A stretch of DNA of 5,158 bases from Endomicrobium sp. (GTDB lineage Bacteria; Elusimicrobiota; Endomicrobiia; Endomicrobiales; Endomicrobiaceae): positions 1 through 5,158 of the forward strand of contig JAISKX010000050.1 of the NCBI GenBank assembly GCA_031260765.1. The letters run 5' to 3'. Below the pieces are notes generated by a model that saw nothing but the letters and a program-made list of their open reading frames with translations, was not told where the DNA came from and did not search any database. Within the stretch, counting starts at the first letter, position 1; the number at the start of each line of letters is the position of its first letter. Position numbers and translations under genes: made by a program. Positions 5,146 to 5,158 of the stretch are shown here, one piece after another.

Positions 5146-5158
5146 CAGCTTATGAAAT

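Overview
The window reads as a compact stretch of a low-GC (about 40% by eye), Gram-negative-type bacterial genome. The clearest evidence for an outer membrane is a protein with a cleavable signal peptide and a PorV/UPF0164-like β-barrel pattern. A membrane protein with polyferredoxin-type cysteine motifs fits an anaerobe or a respiratorily flexible organism. This mix is reminiscent of Elusimicrobiota or similar diderm lineages, but that placement is a guess from protein style only. I see no mobile element, CRISPR array, rRNA or tRNA.

Left part, + strand (1-442). The window opens on the last 20 codons of a gene whose C-terminus looks like a final outer-membrane β-strand. A 12-bp inverted repeat spans its stop codon. 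Next come three imperfect 13-nt direct repeats, a near-consensus sigma70-type promoter, and a 49-residue two-CxxC zinc-ribbon protein (DUF5679-like) with a good ribosome binding site. A strong intrinsic terminator follows this small gene.

Middle, + strand (447-2632). A complete tex/yhgF-type gene encodes an RNA/DNA-binding transcription accessory protein with Tex N-terminal, YqgF-like, helix-hairpin-helix and S1 regions. Its ATG lies only 20 nt after the terminator's T-tract, so it must be expressed by readthrough or from a promoter inside the hairpin. It ends at a perfect 20-bp palindrome, which it shares with the convergent gene from the right.

Right part, - strand (5132 down to 2629). A probable two-gene operon runs from a promoter near 5104-5132, through a leader with a 7-bp hairpin. 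It encodes a 543-residue outer-membrane barrel protein with a roughly 105-residue helical insertion. After 25 nt comes a 256-residue NapH/YccM-like membrane iron-sulfur protein. At the extreme right edge a TATAAT on the + strand points outward, suggesting a divergent gene that may begin at 5152.

Nothing here is clearly a new system. The features most worth a second look are the terminator placed directly before tex, the symmetric stop-codon palindrome, the pairing of an outer-membrane barrel with a membrane Fe-S protein, and the repeats upstream of the small zinc-ribbon gene.
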